Positions 55,124 to 64,000 of a DNA stretch of 64,000 nt are shown here, piece after piece. The position numbers were made by a program, and so were the translations under genes. The stretch is from contig NW_024466421.1 of assembly GCF_017591425.1 (NCBI RefSeq), positions 682,001 to 746,000 on the forward strand, written 5' to 3'. Source of the DNA: Ochotona curzoniae (lineage: Eukaryota; Chordata; Mammalia; Lagomorpha; Ochotonidae). Every line of letters begins with the position of its first letter. Within the stretch, counting starts at the first letter, position 1. The notes below the pieces were generated by a model. It saw only the letters and a list, made by a program, of their open reading frames with translations. It was not told the DNA's origin and did no database searches.

Positions 55124-55137
55124 GTTTCCACGGCAAC
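55124..55137. promoter_or_regulatory. RFX X-box-like site at the island edge
   Basis: gtttccacggcaac matches the X-box (GTTGCCATGGCAAC) at 11 of 14 positions, with intact CGGCAAC right half. It lies about 500 bp from the CCAAT/ETS core. X-boxes in promoters are often linked to ciliary genes, but this one is weak and not evolutionarily tested. Confidence 0.3.
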
Positions 55138-56941
55138 GCCCACAACCAGTTTGGGGGTGTCCTCAGCCAACACAGGCTGGCGCGTGCGTGAGCAAGTGTA
55201 GGGACGGAGAGAGGAGGGGGCCCGTGTGGGCCAGGTACTCGGACAGCCCTGAGAAGGGGTGCTGCCTGGCCAGCCCAGGCGCCCATCTCAGCCACGGTGG
55301 GCAGCCAAGCCGGCCCTCCTTTGCGTGGAAGCCCCGCCTGCTGCTCCCGGCTCTGGTGGTGGAAGGCAGTGAGTCAGGGGAGGGCTCCAGCCTCAGTACC
55401 CGTTGTGAGACCAGCCAGGCCCACTGGCCACATCTTCAGGTGGGTAGCACAAGAATTATGCAGCCGTTTGTAACTGGCTGAGAGCCCACCGTCGGGGACC
55501 ATCTTCCCAGACTAGGAGGGCTCAGGGAACGCTTAACATCCCTCTTGAGATGTTCTGAAAGCCTTGGGTGTCTCTCCCTGTGTCCTTCCCAGAGGCTGCC
55601 CACCTGCCGGCTCTCCTGAGAAGTGCTTTCCCTCTTGCGATGCCCACCTGGCCACTTCACAAGTATCTCCAGCTGCAGCTGCTCTCGGCTTTTCTGCCTC
55701 TACACTAAGCCGAGGAGGGAACCCGGCAGCCTCTTCTGGTAGCAGTTGCCCTCTCGTGGTCTGGGCCTCGCCCATCCCGACCCCTGCGGAAGCAGCAGAC
55801 ATGAGGCTGAACTGCAGACAGACCCCGGGGGGGACAGAAGGAAGGAGCTGAGCCTAAGGGAGACCCCCGGGGGTAGCTGGGAACAGCCCACCCGCCTGGG
55901 CTCCCTGGGCTGGCAGAGGCTCTCCATAGGACACCAGGCCACTTCCAGGCTGGCCCGGGTAGGTTGCCGGTTCTCAGTGTGAATGCACCTTGCCCTCCTC
56001 CTGGCCCCCTCCTTGGCCCCGTGGTGCTCTTCAGAGGCCTGCACTCCCAGCTGGAGTGAACCTGGGACAGGACCAGCCGAGTGTGGGGCAGAACTGAACC
56101 CAGAACCTGTTTGTCTCGCGGCCTGGGAGAGAGGGGAGGACCCTCAGGTGAGTGGGGGGACCCAGGAACTGGCTTGGAGGGAGGCCCGGCACAGCAGGGG
56201 CATGGGCCAGAGGGGAAGGGGGTGGTACCTGGTCCACTGGAGAGTCCACAGCAGCCTGAGGCACCCAGCAGCTTCCCAAACTGCTGAACACCAGACAGGA
56301 GTGTCAGAGAGGGGACACTGCCAAGCTTTGGGGTGCTGAGTGCTCCCAGGACCCGGAGGACACACACCTGAGTCAGCAGCCAGAGAGGAGAGGGCCCATG
56401 AGCCGTGCCCATCCCCAGGTTCACTCCCGCCTCCAGACCCCACCCTCCATCAGTCATTCATTCAAGAAGCCATCCACCTGCCAGCGCCGGGGAGCTCCTC
56501 ACACCAGCATGTGGCTGCTGAAGGGGAAAGCTCCCAGCAGTAGGCCGGCCGCGGAAGCCAAGGGGCCCAGCTCCCGTTGTGCATGGAAGCCCGTCAGTTC
56601 CCTCACGGGCCTTCTGCCTCACAGTGCACAGTGGCTGTGTGGGCACCAGCCATCCCGTCTATGTTCCAGCTGGTGGGGAACAGAACAGGGCAGGGGAAAG
56701 GCCTGCAGGCAAGCATGCTCTCCCGCCCTCTCAACCACACTTCCTGGTGCTTGAATGGTCCGCATCGCCTTGCAGCCCTGTTGGTCAGCTCCTGGCTGAC
56801 CCCGATTGTCGGGCCCGGCCAGTGGGAGAGATCAGGCACTCTGTGTCAGGGCGCAGGCCAGCACCCCATGAGTCAGTCCAACGCGTGTCAGGCTTAGCTG
56901 GGATGGGGCAAGAGCAGAAAAGGAGCTGGGGGGTTGGGGAG
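55138..56941. other. Region right of the island, no exon recognised
   Basis: No SINE or L1. Several plus-strand donor-like strings exist (for example cctcag|gtgagt at about 56146). Frames up to 250 codons (- 55705-56457) are open but unrecognised. A plus-strand gene from the island to the 58.8-kb poly(A) signal would have exons here. Confidence 0.35.
55747..55762 (-). promoter_or_regulatory. CTCF-like motif, minus strand
   Basis: ttgccctctcgtggtc on the + strand is the reverse complement of a CTCF-type word (CCACGAGAGGGCAA; consensus CCACNAGAGGGCAG). It lies 0.7 kb from the CpG island and points away from it to the left, like the 40.2-kb site. Confidence 0.4.
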
Positions 56942-57108
56942 CTGGAGGTTGGGAGAGGCCAAGGGAGATGAGGGGTGGAAGGTAGGGGCAGGGGTGACTG
57001 GAGGTTGGGAGAGGCCAGGGGAGACGGGGGTGGAAGATGAGGCGGGGTGACTGGAGGTCCAGGAAGGGCCAGTGAGGGGCATGACCGGAGGTCCAGGAGG
57101 GCCTCTCC
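56942..57108. repeat. Degenerate ~56-bp minisatellite, three copies
   Basis: ggaggttgggagaggccaag, ggagatgaggggtggaaggt, aggggcaggggtgact repeats with increasing divergence; the third copy begins ggaggtccaggaagggccag. The whole tract is purine-rich on the + strand. Confidence 0.85.
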
Positions 57109-58740
57109 CGTGAGGCCAGCACGGCTCCCAGGACCGTGCGTCGGCTCCGGGCACGCTCTGGATGGGCCACGTTAAGTACACGATCAGTGGTTGCCCAGTA
57201 TGACTGAGCCAGGCCTGCATGGCCGCGAGGGTCAGTGACTGCGGCCCCTGCCGTGGTGGTCTGGCCTGCTGTGGTGGTCTCTGCCCAGGATGCCCAGGGT
57301 TCCCTTGGAGTGCACTTGCCCTGCTCCTTGTCTACACAGACTCACACTCACCTGGGCCCCTATGCCGCCTGCAGAGAAGGTGGTAATGAGATGCAAATGA
57401 GCCAAGGGCCCTTCACTGGGAACAGTGTGTCTGTGCAGGCGGGGGCTCCCTCCCTGGGAGCCAGCCCAGGAGCTTGCCACGTGGGAGCCTCCGCCCCACC
57501 ACAGCACGCACCCTGCCACCCCCTCGGGAAGCCTCCCTGGATGCCCAGCTTGCTGTGCAGCTGTGGACCTTCCTTCGCTCTGCCCTGGCCATGGCCATGG
57601 TGCTCCTTGGTAGTGGCGTCCATACTCTGTGGTTGTGGCAGCAATGCCGGGCAGGCTATTATGGCGGCCAGGCTGCAGAGCTCTGGGAGATGACGCAGTG
57701 TTCCAGAGCAGTGGGCAGCTGCAGCGCCTGACCCCCAGGTGCTGGATGTGACCCTGGGACCCCTGCTGTTGTTTCCATCATCTCCTGCTGAGCCGGGGAC
57801 CATCACCACACCTGCCTCTGCCGAGAAACAGGGAACAGAGGGAGTTGGGGCTGAAGGCACAGTGGGTGGGCAGCAGGTCCTGTGTCCTCCGCAAGAGGCG
57901 CCAGGCAGGACCCATGGCCGCAGTGGGAGGTGTGGTGTGGCCAGAGCTGGGTGGGGTCCAGGGGATGTCTCCGCCCAGAGTAGATTTACAGGGAGGCGGA
58001 AGAGCACACCTACCCGCCACTGGGACAGCAGGACCGGGTCACAGACAGAGGGGCGGCAGAAGTGAGGCCTGCGGGGCCAGAGGGAGGCCGGGCTCAGCTC
58101 CGATTCAGCTATACCACGTGTTCCCCACCTGCAGTATCCGCTTGTGCTCAGGCAGGCCTGTGGACAGCTGTGCCCGAGGGAGGCGGCCTCCTGAGCTGCT
58201 CCACACCCGAGCTTTGCCTCTTCCTGGCTGTGCGCCTCTGTGGGCCCCAACTGCGTGCTAGATCATGGGTCCCAGATCCTGCCCACAGGTCCGGGCCACA
58301 GACGTGGCCCCCACCCATGCCACCTGCCACGGAGCTGCCACCACAGGTGAAGGCAGGGGAAGGGATGGCTCCACATCTGGAAGATGTTCCCAGGGCAGAG
58401 AAGGGGCAGCAGTGGCACTGTGTCACCCCCAGGAACACTGCCTGGGGGCTCACTCAGTAATGCACTGTTTGCATGTCGGCACCCCCGGGCGAGGAGGCAG
58501 CACAGCAGAGCCCTGCCTCTACCTAGGGCAGGCAGCCGGGCGCACAGTGGGGCAGGCAGTCAGGCGCACAGTGGGGCAGGCCCACCCCCAGTGCGAGGGG
58601 ATGGGAATGCTCTGGATCCTGCACAGTGCGTGTCGGCACAGTGCACCACTTTGAGGTTGGGGTCCACCGAGCAGCAGTAGGGGTGGGCTGCTTGCCAGCC
58701 TCCCCTGGTAACGGGGCCAGCAGTGGGGGCGGAGGTGCTG
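57109..58740. other. Candidate 3' part of a plus-strand transcript, reading frame unresolved
   Basis: The segment has no mobile elements and ends at a convincing poly(A) signal, so it may be transcribed on the + strand. A frame at 57474-57731 contains LWTFLRSALAMAMVLLGSGV, which looks like a membrane-type segment, but the antisense frame (57360-58250) is longer. I recognise no protein in either and leave it unnamed. Confidence 0.3.
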
Positions 58741-58815
58741 GGCATATTGACTGTATTTGGTGATCATTTCTGTATTTATAGGGCTTCATGAGATAAAAAT
58801 AAAGTGAGGGGGAGC
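58741..58815 (+). terminator. Candidate poly(A) site, plus strand
   Basis: An AT-rich conserved-looking tail (gactgtatttggtgatcatt, tctgtatttatagggcttca) ends in ataaaaataaag (AATAAA at about 58797-58802), followed by a GT-rich region and then the GTGA array. The compositional switch from GC-rich to AT-rich just before the signal is typical of mammalian 3' UTR ends. Confidence 0.5.
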
Positions 58816-58904
58816 CCTCGTGAGTCACTGCAGCGCCTCCCGCCTGGATGCCAAGCTCCTGCAGAGGGACAGGGCAGGGCAGAGCCAGCACAGACCGGCG
58901 GGGA

Positions 58905-59212
58905 CTGTGTGAGTGATGAGGGCTCAGGTAGTGAGTGTGCTGAGGGCTCACTGTGTGAGTGTGGCAAGGGCCTAGTATGAGTGATGATGGCTCAGTGTGA
59001 GTGAGATGAGGGCTCAGTGTGAGTGTGATGAGGGCTCAGTGTGTGAGTGATGAGGGCTCAGTGTGTGAGTGGTGAGTGCTCAGTGTATGAGTGTGCTGAG
59101 GGCTCAGTGTGTGAGTGATGATGGCTCAGTGTGAGTGATGATGGCTCAGTGTGAGTGAGATGAGGGCTTAGTGTGAGTGTGATGAGGGCTCAGTGTGTGA
59201 GTGTGATCCCTG
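58905..59212. repeat. ~22-bp GTGA-type minisatellite, about 13 copies
   Basis: The unit is gatgagggctcagtgtgagt with one extra gt or ga. Variants replace agggct with atggct or agtgct, and some copies have tgtgtgag. It begins about 100 bp after the candidate poly(A) signal. The GT-rich strand would provide an extended downstream element for cleavage. Confidence 0.93.
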
Positions 59213-60164
59213 TTTTCTGCACATGCTCTTGTGATGTGTAGCTGGTGAAGGACATGGTCTTTCCTTGGCATTCTGCTGATAACCCCTCTGCACTCCCACC
59301 TCCTCCTGCTCTCATAGCTCTGTCATGCTCATGGTAGTCCAAGCGCCTGAGGAAGCCCAGTGACTCGTGGGGTCACACGTGGAGTCTCCTCCACATAGTT
59401 GCCTGATGAATGGGCATGAGTCTCGGGCAAGTACTACCCCAGGCCTCCTCCCTTCTTCCCAGTGTGGAGTTGTAGTGGCCTCCCTGGAGACCCCGGATTC
59501 CTACACCCCAAGAAGCCGAAGCCCTCTCAGAGCTCAGCCCACAAGACAGTCCACAAGTTGCCGAGCAGCCCCCAGGGTTGATGGTACATGCCTGCTGCAG
59601 GGGTGTGTGCTGCCCACCTCCAGAGTAGTGTCCTGGGCTGCAGGTCAGGACCTGTCTTTGCCCAGACCGTTCCCTCCCTCTTCTCAGCTGTCCAGCCCCT
59701 CTCCCTCAGCCCCGGCTTGCTCTAGCCCTGTCCACGTGGAGTGCTGCCTAGCCCCAGGCCAGGGGCCCCCGAGATGAGGAGGGCGCAGGGGATCCTGTGC
59801 CTGTGCAGCCAGCCAAGGCTGTCAGACTCTGAGCCCCAGGGCCGAGGCCCTCCTGGTGCCGGCCTTGCTGCGGTCCCACTGCTCGGGATTCCCTGGGAGC
59901 CAGCTGCTGAGCATCCAGGCTTGCAGTTTCTAGGCCGAGCTCTCACTATTGGCAGGTGTGGACCACACAAACCCCACGGCTAAGGGGAGGTGCAGCCACA
60001 GCTCCCAGCAGCAGTGTCCACACCTAGAAGGTGTGAACAGGGCTATGAGGTGAGAGAGGGGCTGGGGAGGGGTCACAAAATGGGGTCAAGATCTGGGGCT
60101 TGTGTGCCCAAGGGCAAGGCCAGGGCAAGGAGTGGCGGCCCTAGGACCTGCGGCCAGTGCTGGG
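59213..60164. other. Unique DNA, no gene recognised
   Basis: Pyrimidine-rich from 59270 to 59460 and 59660-59720. A frame at 59367-59777 is unsupported. Confidence 0.35.
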
Positions 60165-60350
60165 GGCGTGGGTGAGAAAGCTGCGTCTCACCCGGGAGGC
60201 CTAGCACACACCTTGGGCTGGCTTCTGCTGCCTTGGCAGCTGCATTCACTGGGAGCTGAATTGGAAGCAGAGCAGCCAGGACTGGAATGGGCATTCCGAT
60301 AGGGCATTTCAACACTGCCAGAAGCAACTTAACCCCACGCAATGTGGGCA
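60165..60350 (-). mobile_element. CSINE, 5' portion, minus strand
   Basis: On the minus strand: cccacattgcgtggggttaa, gttgcttctggcagtgttga, aatgccctatcggaatgccc, ccagtcctggctgctctgct, tccaattcagctcccagtga and atgcagctgccaaggcagca. This is the 5' two-thirds of a copy of the 'gcccataccggaatgcc' subfamily. The 3' tail is missing. Confidence 0.85.
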
Positions 60351-60985
60351 CCGTCCTTGAGAAGCCCTTTAGCTGGAAGGTCAAGGACAGAGTCAGGGCA
60401 GGGCCAAGGAGGGAATCCCCCATGGTGAGGCTTGCAGGGCTGGGACCACACAGGGTCCTTGGAAGGTCTCAGCCCTGGTAGGTGACAGGTTTGCCTGTGG
60501 ATAAGCAAGTCAACAGATCACGGTGGGACAGCTTCTTACTGTCGCCATGGGATGCCCCCACAGTGCGGGAACTAGCAGGAAGGACCTCGGCAACACTATG
60601 AGTAGACAAGCCTCTTGGTCACAAATCAGCGTGTGGTCTCTGGCAGCCATACGGAACGTGGGCAGGCATCTGCCACCATCAGGCCTGGCTGAGCAGGCAC
60701 AGACCACAACCAGCACCCCTACGTCTGTGGCTGTTGAGAGAGAATGGGCACGCCTAGGAGAGCCCCGTGTGCGTATGCCTGGGACAGCCAAGCATTGCTT
60801 AAGTGTAGGGACAGAGACCTTGTACAGAAATCCTCCACGTCCCAGCTGGAGGCCAGACCCAGCTGTGTGAACAGCCTGCCAGGACAGGTGTCGCTCGAGG
60901 CAGGTGTGGGCACAGCAGGCTGCACACTGCCTCCCGTGTCAGTGTCTGCTCCTGCTAACACACAACCCGGAAGCCAGAGGTGACA
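60351..60985. other. Unique DNA, no feature recognised
   Basis: Mixed composition, no repeat recognised. Confidence 0.35.
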
Positions 60986-61175
60986 GCTCCACCCCGGACC
61001 CTTCCCACCCACATGGCAGACACAGATGAAGTTCCAGGCTCCTGGCTTCAGCTTCACGCAGCTGGCACGTGGAGAGTGAAGCCACGGGGGACAGATCCAT
61101 CTTTCTTTCTCACTTTCACTGTGTCTGTCTCTCTCTCTTTGTCTTTCAAATAAACAAAAGGAATAAAAACAAATG
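60986..61175 (+). mobile_element. CSINE 3' half, plus strand
   Basis: cccacccacatggcagacac, agatgaagttccaggctcct, ggcttcagcttcacgcagct, gtggagagtgaagccacggg and a long tail tctttctcactttcactgtg, tctctctctctttgtctttc, aaataaacaaaaggaataaa. The head is lost. Confidence 0.88.
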
Positions 61176-61189
61176 ACAGAAAAATCTCC

Positions 61190-61358
61190 CAAGAGTCACC
61201 CCATCTCCCTAGGCCTTCGGCTCCTGGCTTCGGGCCAACCTGGCTCTGGCCATTGCAAACATTTGGGGAGTGAACCAGCAGATGGAAGATCTCTCTCTTC
61301 GACTCTCTTTTTCCAATAAACATAAAATAAATCTTTCCAATAAACATAAAATACAACA
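61190..61358 (+). mobile_element. CSINE 3' half, plus strand, tail duplicated
   Basis: cttcggctcctggcttcggg, ccaacctggctctggccatt, gcaaacatttggggagtgaa, ccagcagatggaagatctct, then ccaataaacataaaataaat, ctttccaataaacataaaat. The last 20 bases of the tail are present twice. It lies 15 bp after the previous SINE tail, the same family in the same orientation, so either a second insertion into the A-rich tail or a partial tandem duplication. Confidence 0.9.
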
Positions 61359-61689
61359 TTAACAAAATGTTGCAAAACCTCTTCCAGAATGCCTCAGGAT
61401 GCAAAGAACAGGGAAGTGAAGGCTGGCATTGTGCCCAGAATGAAGCAGCCAACGGAAGCTGCCTCGAGAGGGTGCAGATGCCAGGATGCTAACAGAGGGC
61501 TAGCAGCAGCTCTGGCAGAGAACGCCCCAGCAGGTTAAGGCAAACACGCCTAAAACACCGTGGACGGGGCAGCCCTGAAGAAGGGGCGGGAGCAACAGGT
61601 GCAAAAGAGCGTCACGGACCAAGCCCAGGCACCGTGAGAACCCACAGGTGGGTGCTGCCACACATGGGCAGGGCGAGCCCTCGGGTACC

Positions 61690-61795
61690 TGCCACGCATG
61701 GCCTGGATTGAGTTCCTGGCGCCCAGTCCCAGCCGTTGCAGACCCTCGGGGAGTACCCAGCTTGTGGCACTCTGTCTCTCCAACCAACACCAACA
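61690..61795 (+). mobile_element. CSINE 3' fragment, plus strand
   Basis: tggattgagttcctggcgcc, cagtcccagccgttgcagac, cctcggggagtacccagctt and tctgtctctccaaccaacac. Short and diverged; tail CT-run followed by AAC-like bases. Confidence 0.65.
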
Positions 61796-62164
61796 TGACA
61801 GATGAAGGAGAAACCTTGGAAGCAGAGAAGAGCAAGTTGCTTGCAAAGGGACACGTTTTCCATGTGCTCCGAATGTCTTGGAAATCCCCAGGCCAAGCGG
61901 GCGTGGGACACGTGCTGGGGCCTGAGACAGGAATTCCAGAACCAGGAGAGTGACCGCCAGTGACCTTCAGTCACGAAGGTGAAATCAAGGACATCCCGGG
62001 GGAGAGACAGACTCTGCTGGTGCCACTGCTTCTGGGGAGCCTAGCCCTGTGTTGGAACAGAGCAGGGCAGAGACTCGCCGATCCGCACAGAGCGCCACCG
62101 AGACCACAGAACCAGAAAGCCATGCAAAGCTACTCGGCAGCCCCTGCATGAGGGCTCACACCTG
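61796..62164. other. Unique DNA
   Basis: No feature recognised. Confidence 0.3.
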
Positions 62165-62296
62165 CCAACCCGGGACGGGACCCACAGCCAGACACACAGC
62201 AGCTCCAGCGAGAGCCCGGGACGGGACCCACGGCCGGACACACAGCAGCTCCAGCGAGAGCCCGGGATGGGACCCACGGCCGGACACACAGCAGTG
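62165..62296. repeat. 46-bp minisatellite, 2.7 copies
   Basis: cccgggacgggacccacggc, cggacacacagcagctccag, cgagag occurs about 2.7 times, almost identical (one agccag/ggccgg change, one acggg/atggg change). CpGs are retained. Confidence 0.95.
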
Positions 62297-64000
62297 GGGG
62301 AATGAGGGACTCGGCCTTCCCTGCTGCCTGCCTGGGACCCAGGCCCCCTTCTAAGAACTGACCCTCGCAGCTGGCCCCTGACAGATTTGGGCGTGTCCAG
62401 AGACACCTATGGGAGGCTCTTCTGAGCCCAGAGCTGGCCAGCTGGGTGCACCGGCTGTCCTAGGCTCTGTGTGTGGCCAGCAAACTGGGTTGTGCTAACA
62501 GCTCTGTGTGGGCGGCAGCAGGGCCCTCGTTAATGAATTCAGTGACACTTGGGCTGCGGCCGGAGTAGGGATGGCCCCTGTGGCTCTGAGGCATCTAGGG
62601 CAAGACAAGGAGGGCAAGTATGCCCTCCCGGGCACGTGACTGCTGCCAGCTGGGGCCCTGCCCTTGCCCACATGCCTTGCTGACTGCTGCAGGCCTGCTG
62701 CCCTCCCCCGGACCATCTGTCCCGAGCTGCTGACCCAGTGAGCTCCCTGGGCACCTGCTGCACTGGCCAGTGATGATCCCAGGTGGGCTGGTGCCCAAGG
62801 CCCAGCAGTGCGGGGGACTCCCAGCTGGCAGCCTCCCTCAGGGCGCTGGGCCCCACCCTTGCTCCTCAGATGCAATGCCTGTGGCTGGGGAGCTAGGACA
62901 AGCCTTCTGCTGCCAGCCTGGCTGTCAGGTCTGACCAGGGCATCCATGGGAAGTGCTGCACACAAATCCCAGCCTGGAGGCCAGAAGGTGGGTGTGACGA
63001 CTAGAGCTCCTGCAGTCACCCAGAACTAGGAGGCATGAGGCACAGGAAGAGGAGAGGCCATGGTCGGGGGGCACAGCTGGGGGCTGGGAATGCCAGAGGC
63101 CAGGGGCCGTTTGGAACGCAGAAGCAATGCATCAGGATGAGGCCAGGCGGGGGGAGGCAGAGCCAGAGCCCTGATCACACGTCCCCCGCTGGGGGACTGC
63201 AGCTGCCAAGGACGATGGCCCCTGGAGCTGGTTCCAGTGAAAGGAGCTTTCCAGGAGACTCCAAGGGGACTTGCTGAGCAGGGGAAGACCAGTCCCTGCC
63301 TTGACCCAGGCCAGTGCGTCCCGAGCAGGAGTGGGGGTGGTGCCTGTCACATCAGCATGGCGCCGAGAGCAGGCAGCCCCTGGTTCCCACGCCCGGGCGC
63401 TCTGCCAGTCTCCACTTGACCCAATTGAAAATTCGCAGGTAGCACCTCACACCTTCCCAGACCTGTGAATGCACAGCAGGGCCTTTATATAATCCTGAAG
63501 GCTTGCAGATTGCACCCCGGCTCCCCCCACGACACCCACTGCTGGGGAGCTCCGTGCTCAGGCATGTGTGTGCACCGAGGTGGGCACAAGCCACGAGTGT
63601 GTGTGCACAGCTGTGTGCACTAATGGGCATGCACAGACACACATGGGGGTGTGGCCCAAGCAGGCACTGCCACAGCATTATCCGCACACGCTCAGCAGAG
63701 GCTGGGTCCTGGCTCAGGAGCCTGGGCAGCTGAGGAGGGGGCCGTCCACCCCTCCTCTCCACCTCACTTGTAGCAGAGCTGTGGGCTCAGCTGAGGCCAG
63801 GGGCAGGACGGCGTGAGGCCGCTTCTGTTCTTGTAGTGCAGCTGTGCCTGGTGTCACTCCCAAGGCTGGGCCAACCGCAAGGCTGCCACTAGCCTCATCT
63901 GTGCGCAGACATCCCCCAGCTGGGCCCTAAACGGGGAGCAAGCAACAATGCTGTGGGTGTCTGTCCCTCTCTCCCACCACTGTCGGGCATGCACCTGCTC
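62297..64000. other. GC-rich unique DNA to the end of the window
   Basis: No recognised gene, mobile element or array. A TATA-like tttatataatcctg at about 63482 lies in GC-rich DNA with no downstream initiator I can support. Alternating purine-pyrimidine words (tgtgtgtgcaccgagg, gtgtgtgtgcacagctgtgtgc) occur at 63560-63650. Confidence 0.4.

Noticed and set aside
63470..63510. TATA-like tttatataatcctg as a promoter
   Set aside because: Isolated word with no initiator, island or exon beside it.
1..64000. Possible microbial or viral defence, CRISPR, or phage system
   Set aside because: CSINE and L1 content, splice-like signals, CpG depletion outside islands and microsatellites establish a mammalian nuclear origin; the tandem arrays lack CRISPR-like constant repeats with unique spacers.

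Overview
This window is mammalian nuclear DNA, most likely from a lagomorph and probably a pika (Ochotona). The main evidence is about 17 copies or fragments of the lagomorph tRNA-derived SINE family (CSINE/C-repeat). They share blocks for 'gcctagtggctaaa', 'agctccctgcttgtggcctggg', 'ggagacccagaagaagctcctgg' and 'gggagtgaaccagcagatgg', and end in a CT-rich run followed by an A-rich tail. The particular 3' end (repeated CTCTCTGTCTCTCCTC, then CTGTATATCTGCCTTTCCAATAAA) resembles pika copies more than rabbit ones; this is from memory of the families, not an alignment. There are no operons, ribosome binding sites, CRISPR arrays or phage modules. The many long open frames come from high GC content and from tandem repeats whose period is a multiple of three. 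I found no protein-coding gene I can support.

Layout. 1-10 kb: an ATCC microsatellite, a clean 51-bp minisatellite, two degenerate arrays, a long purine tract, and an AT-rich island at 8.42-8.96 kb that resembles conserved non-coding DNA. 10-22 kb: a 50-bp minisatellite, three SINEs (two of them abutting), an old L1 ORF2 relic interrupted by a CpG-rich 29/49-bp array, and the 17.3-kb and 21.0-kb arrays. 22-36 kb: a SINE, about 5 kb of featureless GC-rich DNA, more L1 relics, a 21-copy CpG-rich 39/40-bp array at 28.8-29.7 kb, and a 22-bp array passing into a 73-bp array at 31.4-32.2 kb. 36-47 kb: short arrays, a compact bZIP/RFX motif cluster at 39.24 kb, a TG-rich array, a full-length SINE with target-site duplications, and a nested L1-in-L1 insertion at 45.3-46.2 kb. 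47.3-49.4 kb: a divergent satellite-like tract. 50-59 kb: the only gene-like signals, namely a CpG-island promoter at 54.4-55.1 kb and candidate poly(A) signals at 52.17 kb (palindromic, usable on either strand) and 58.80 kb (+ strand). 59-64 kb: further SINE fragments and short arrays.

Overall, about 20 independent tandem arrays, high GC and unusual CpG retention inside several arrays fit a subtelomeric or recombination-hot GC-rich domain. The gene-like elements cluster around 52-59 kb. A minus-strand transcript starting in the CpG island and a plus-strand transcript ending near 58.8 kb are both plausible, but neither reading frame could be recognised. I found no previously undescribed molecular system. 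The most unusual structures are the 47.3-49.4 kb divergent satellite tract, the array embedded in an L1 endonuclease region, and the CpG-rich 39/40-bp array.
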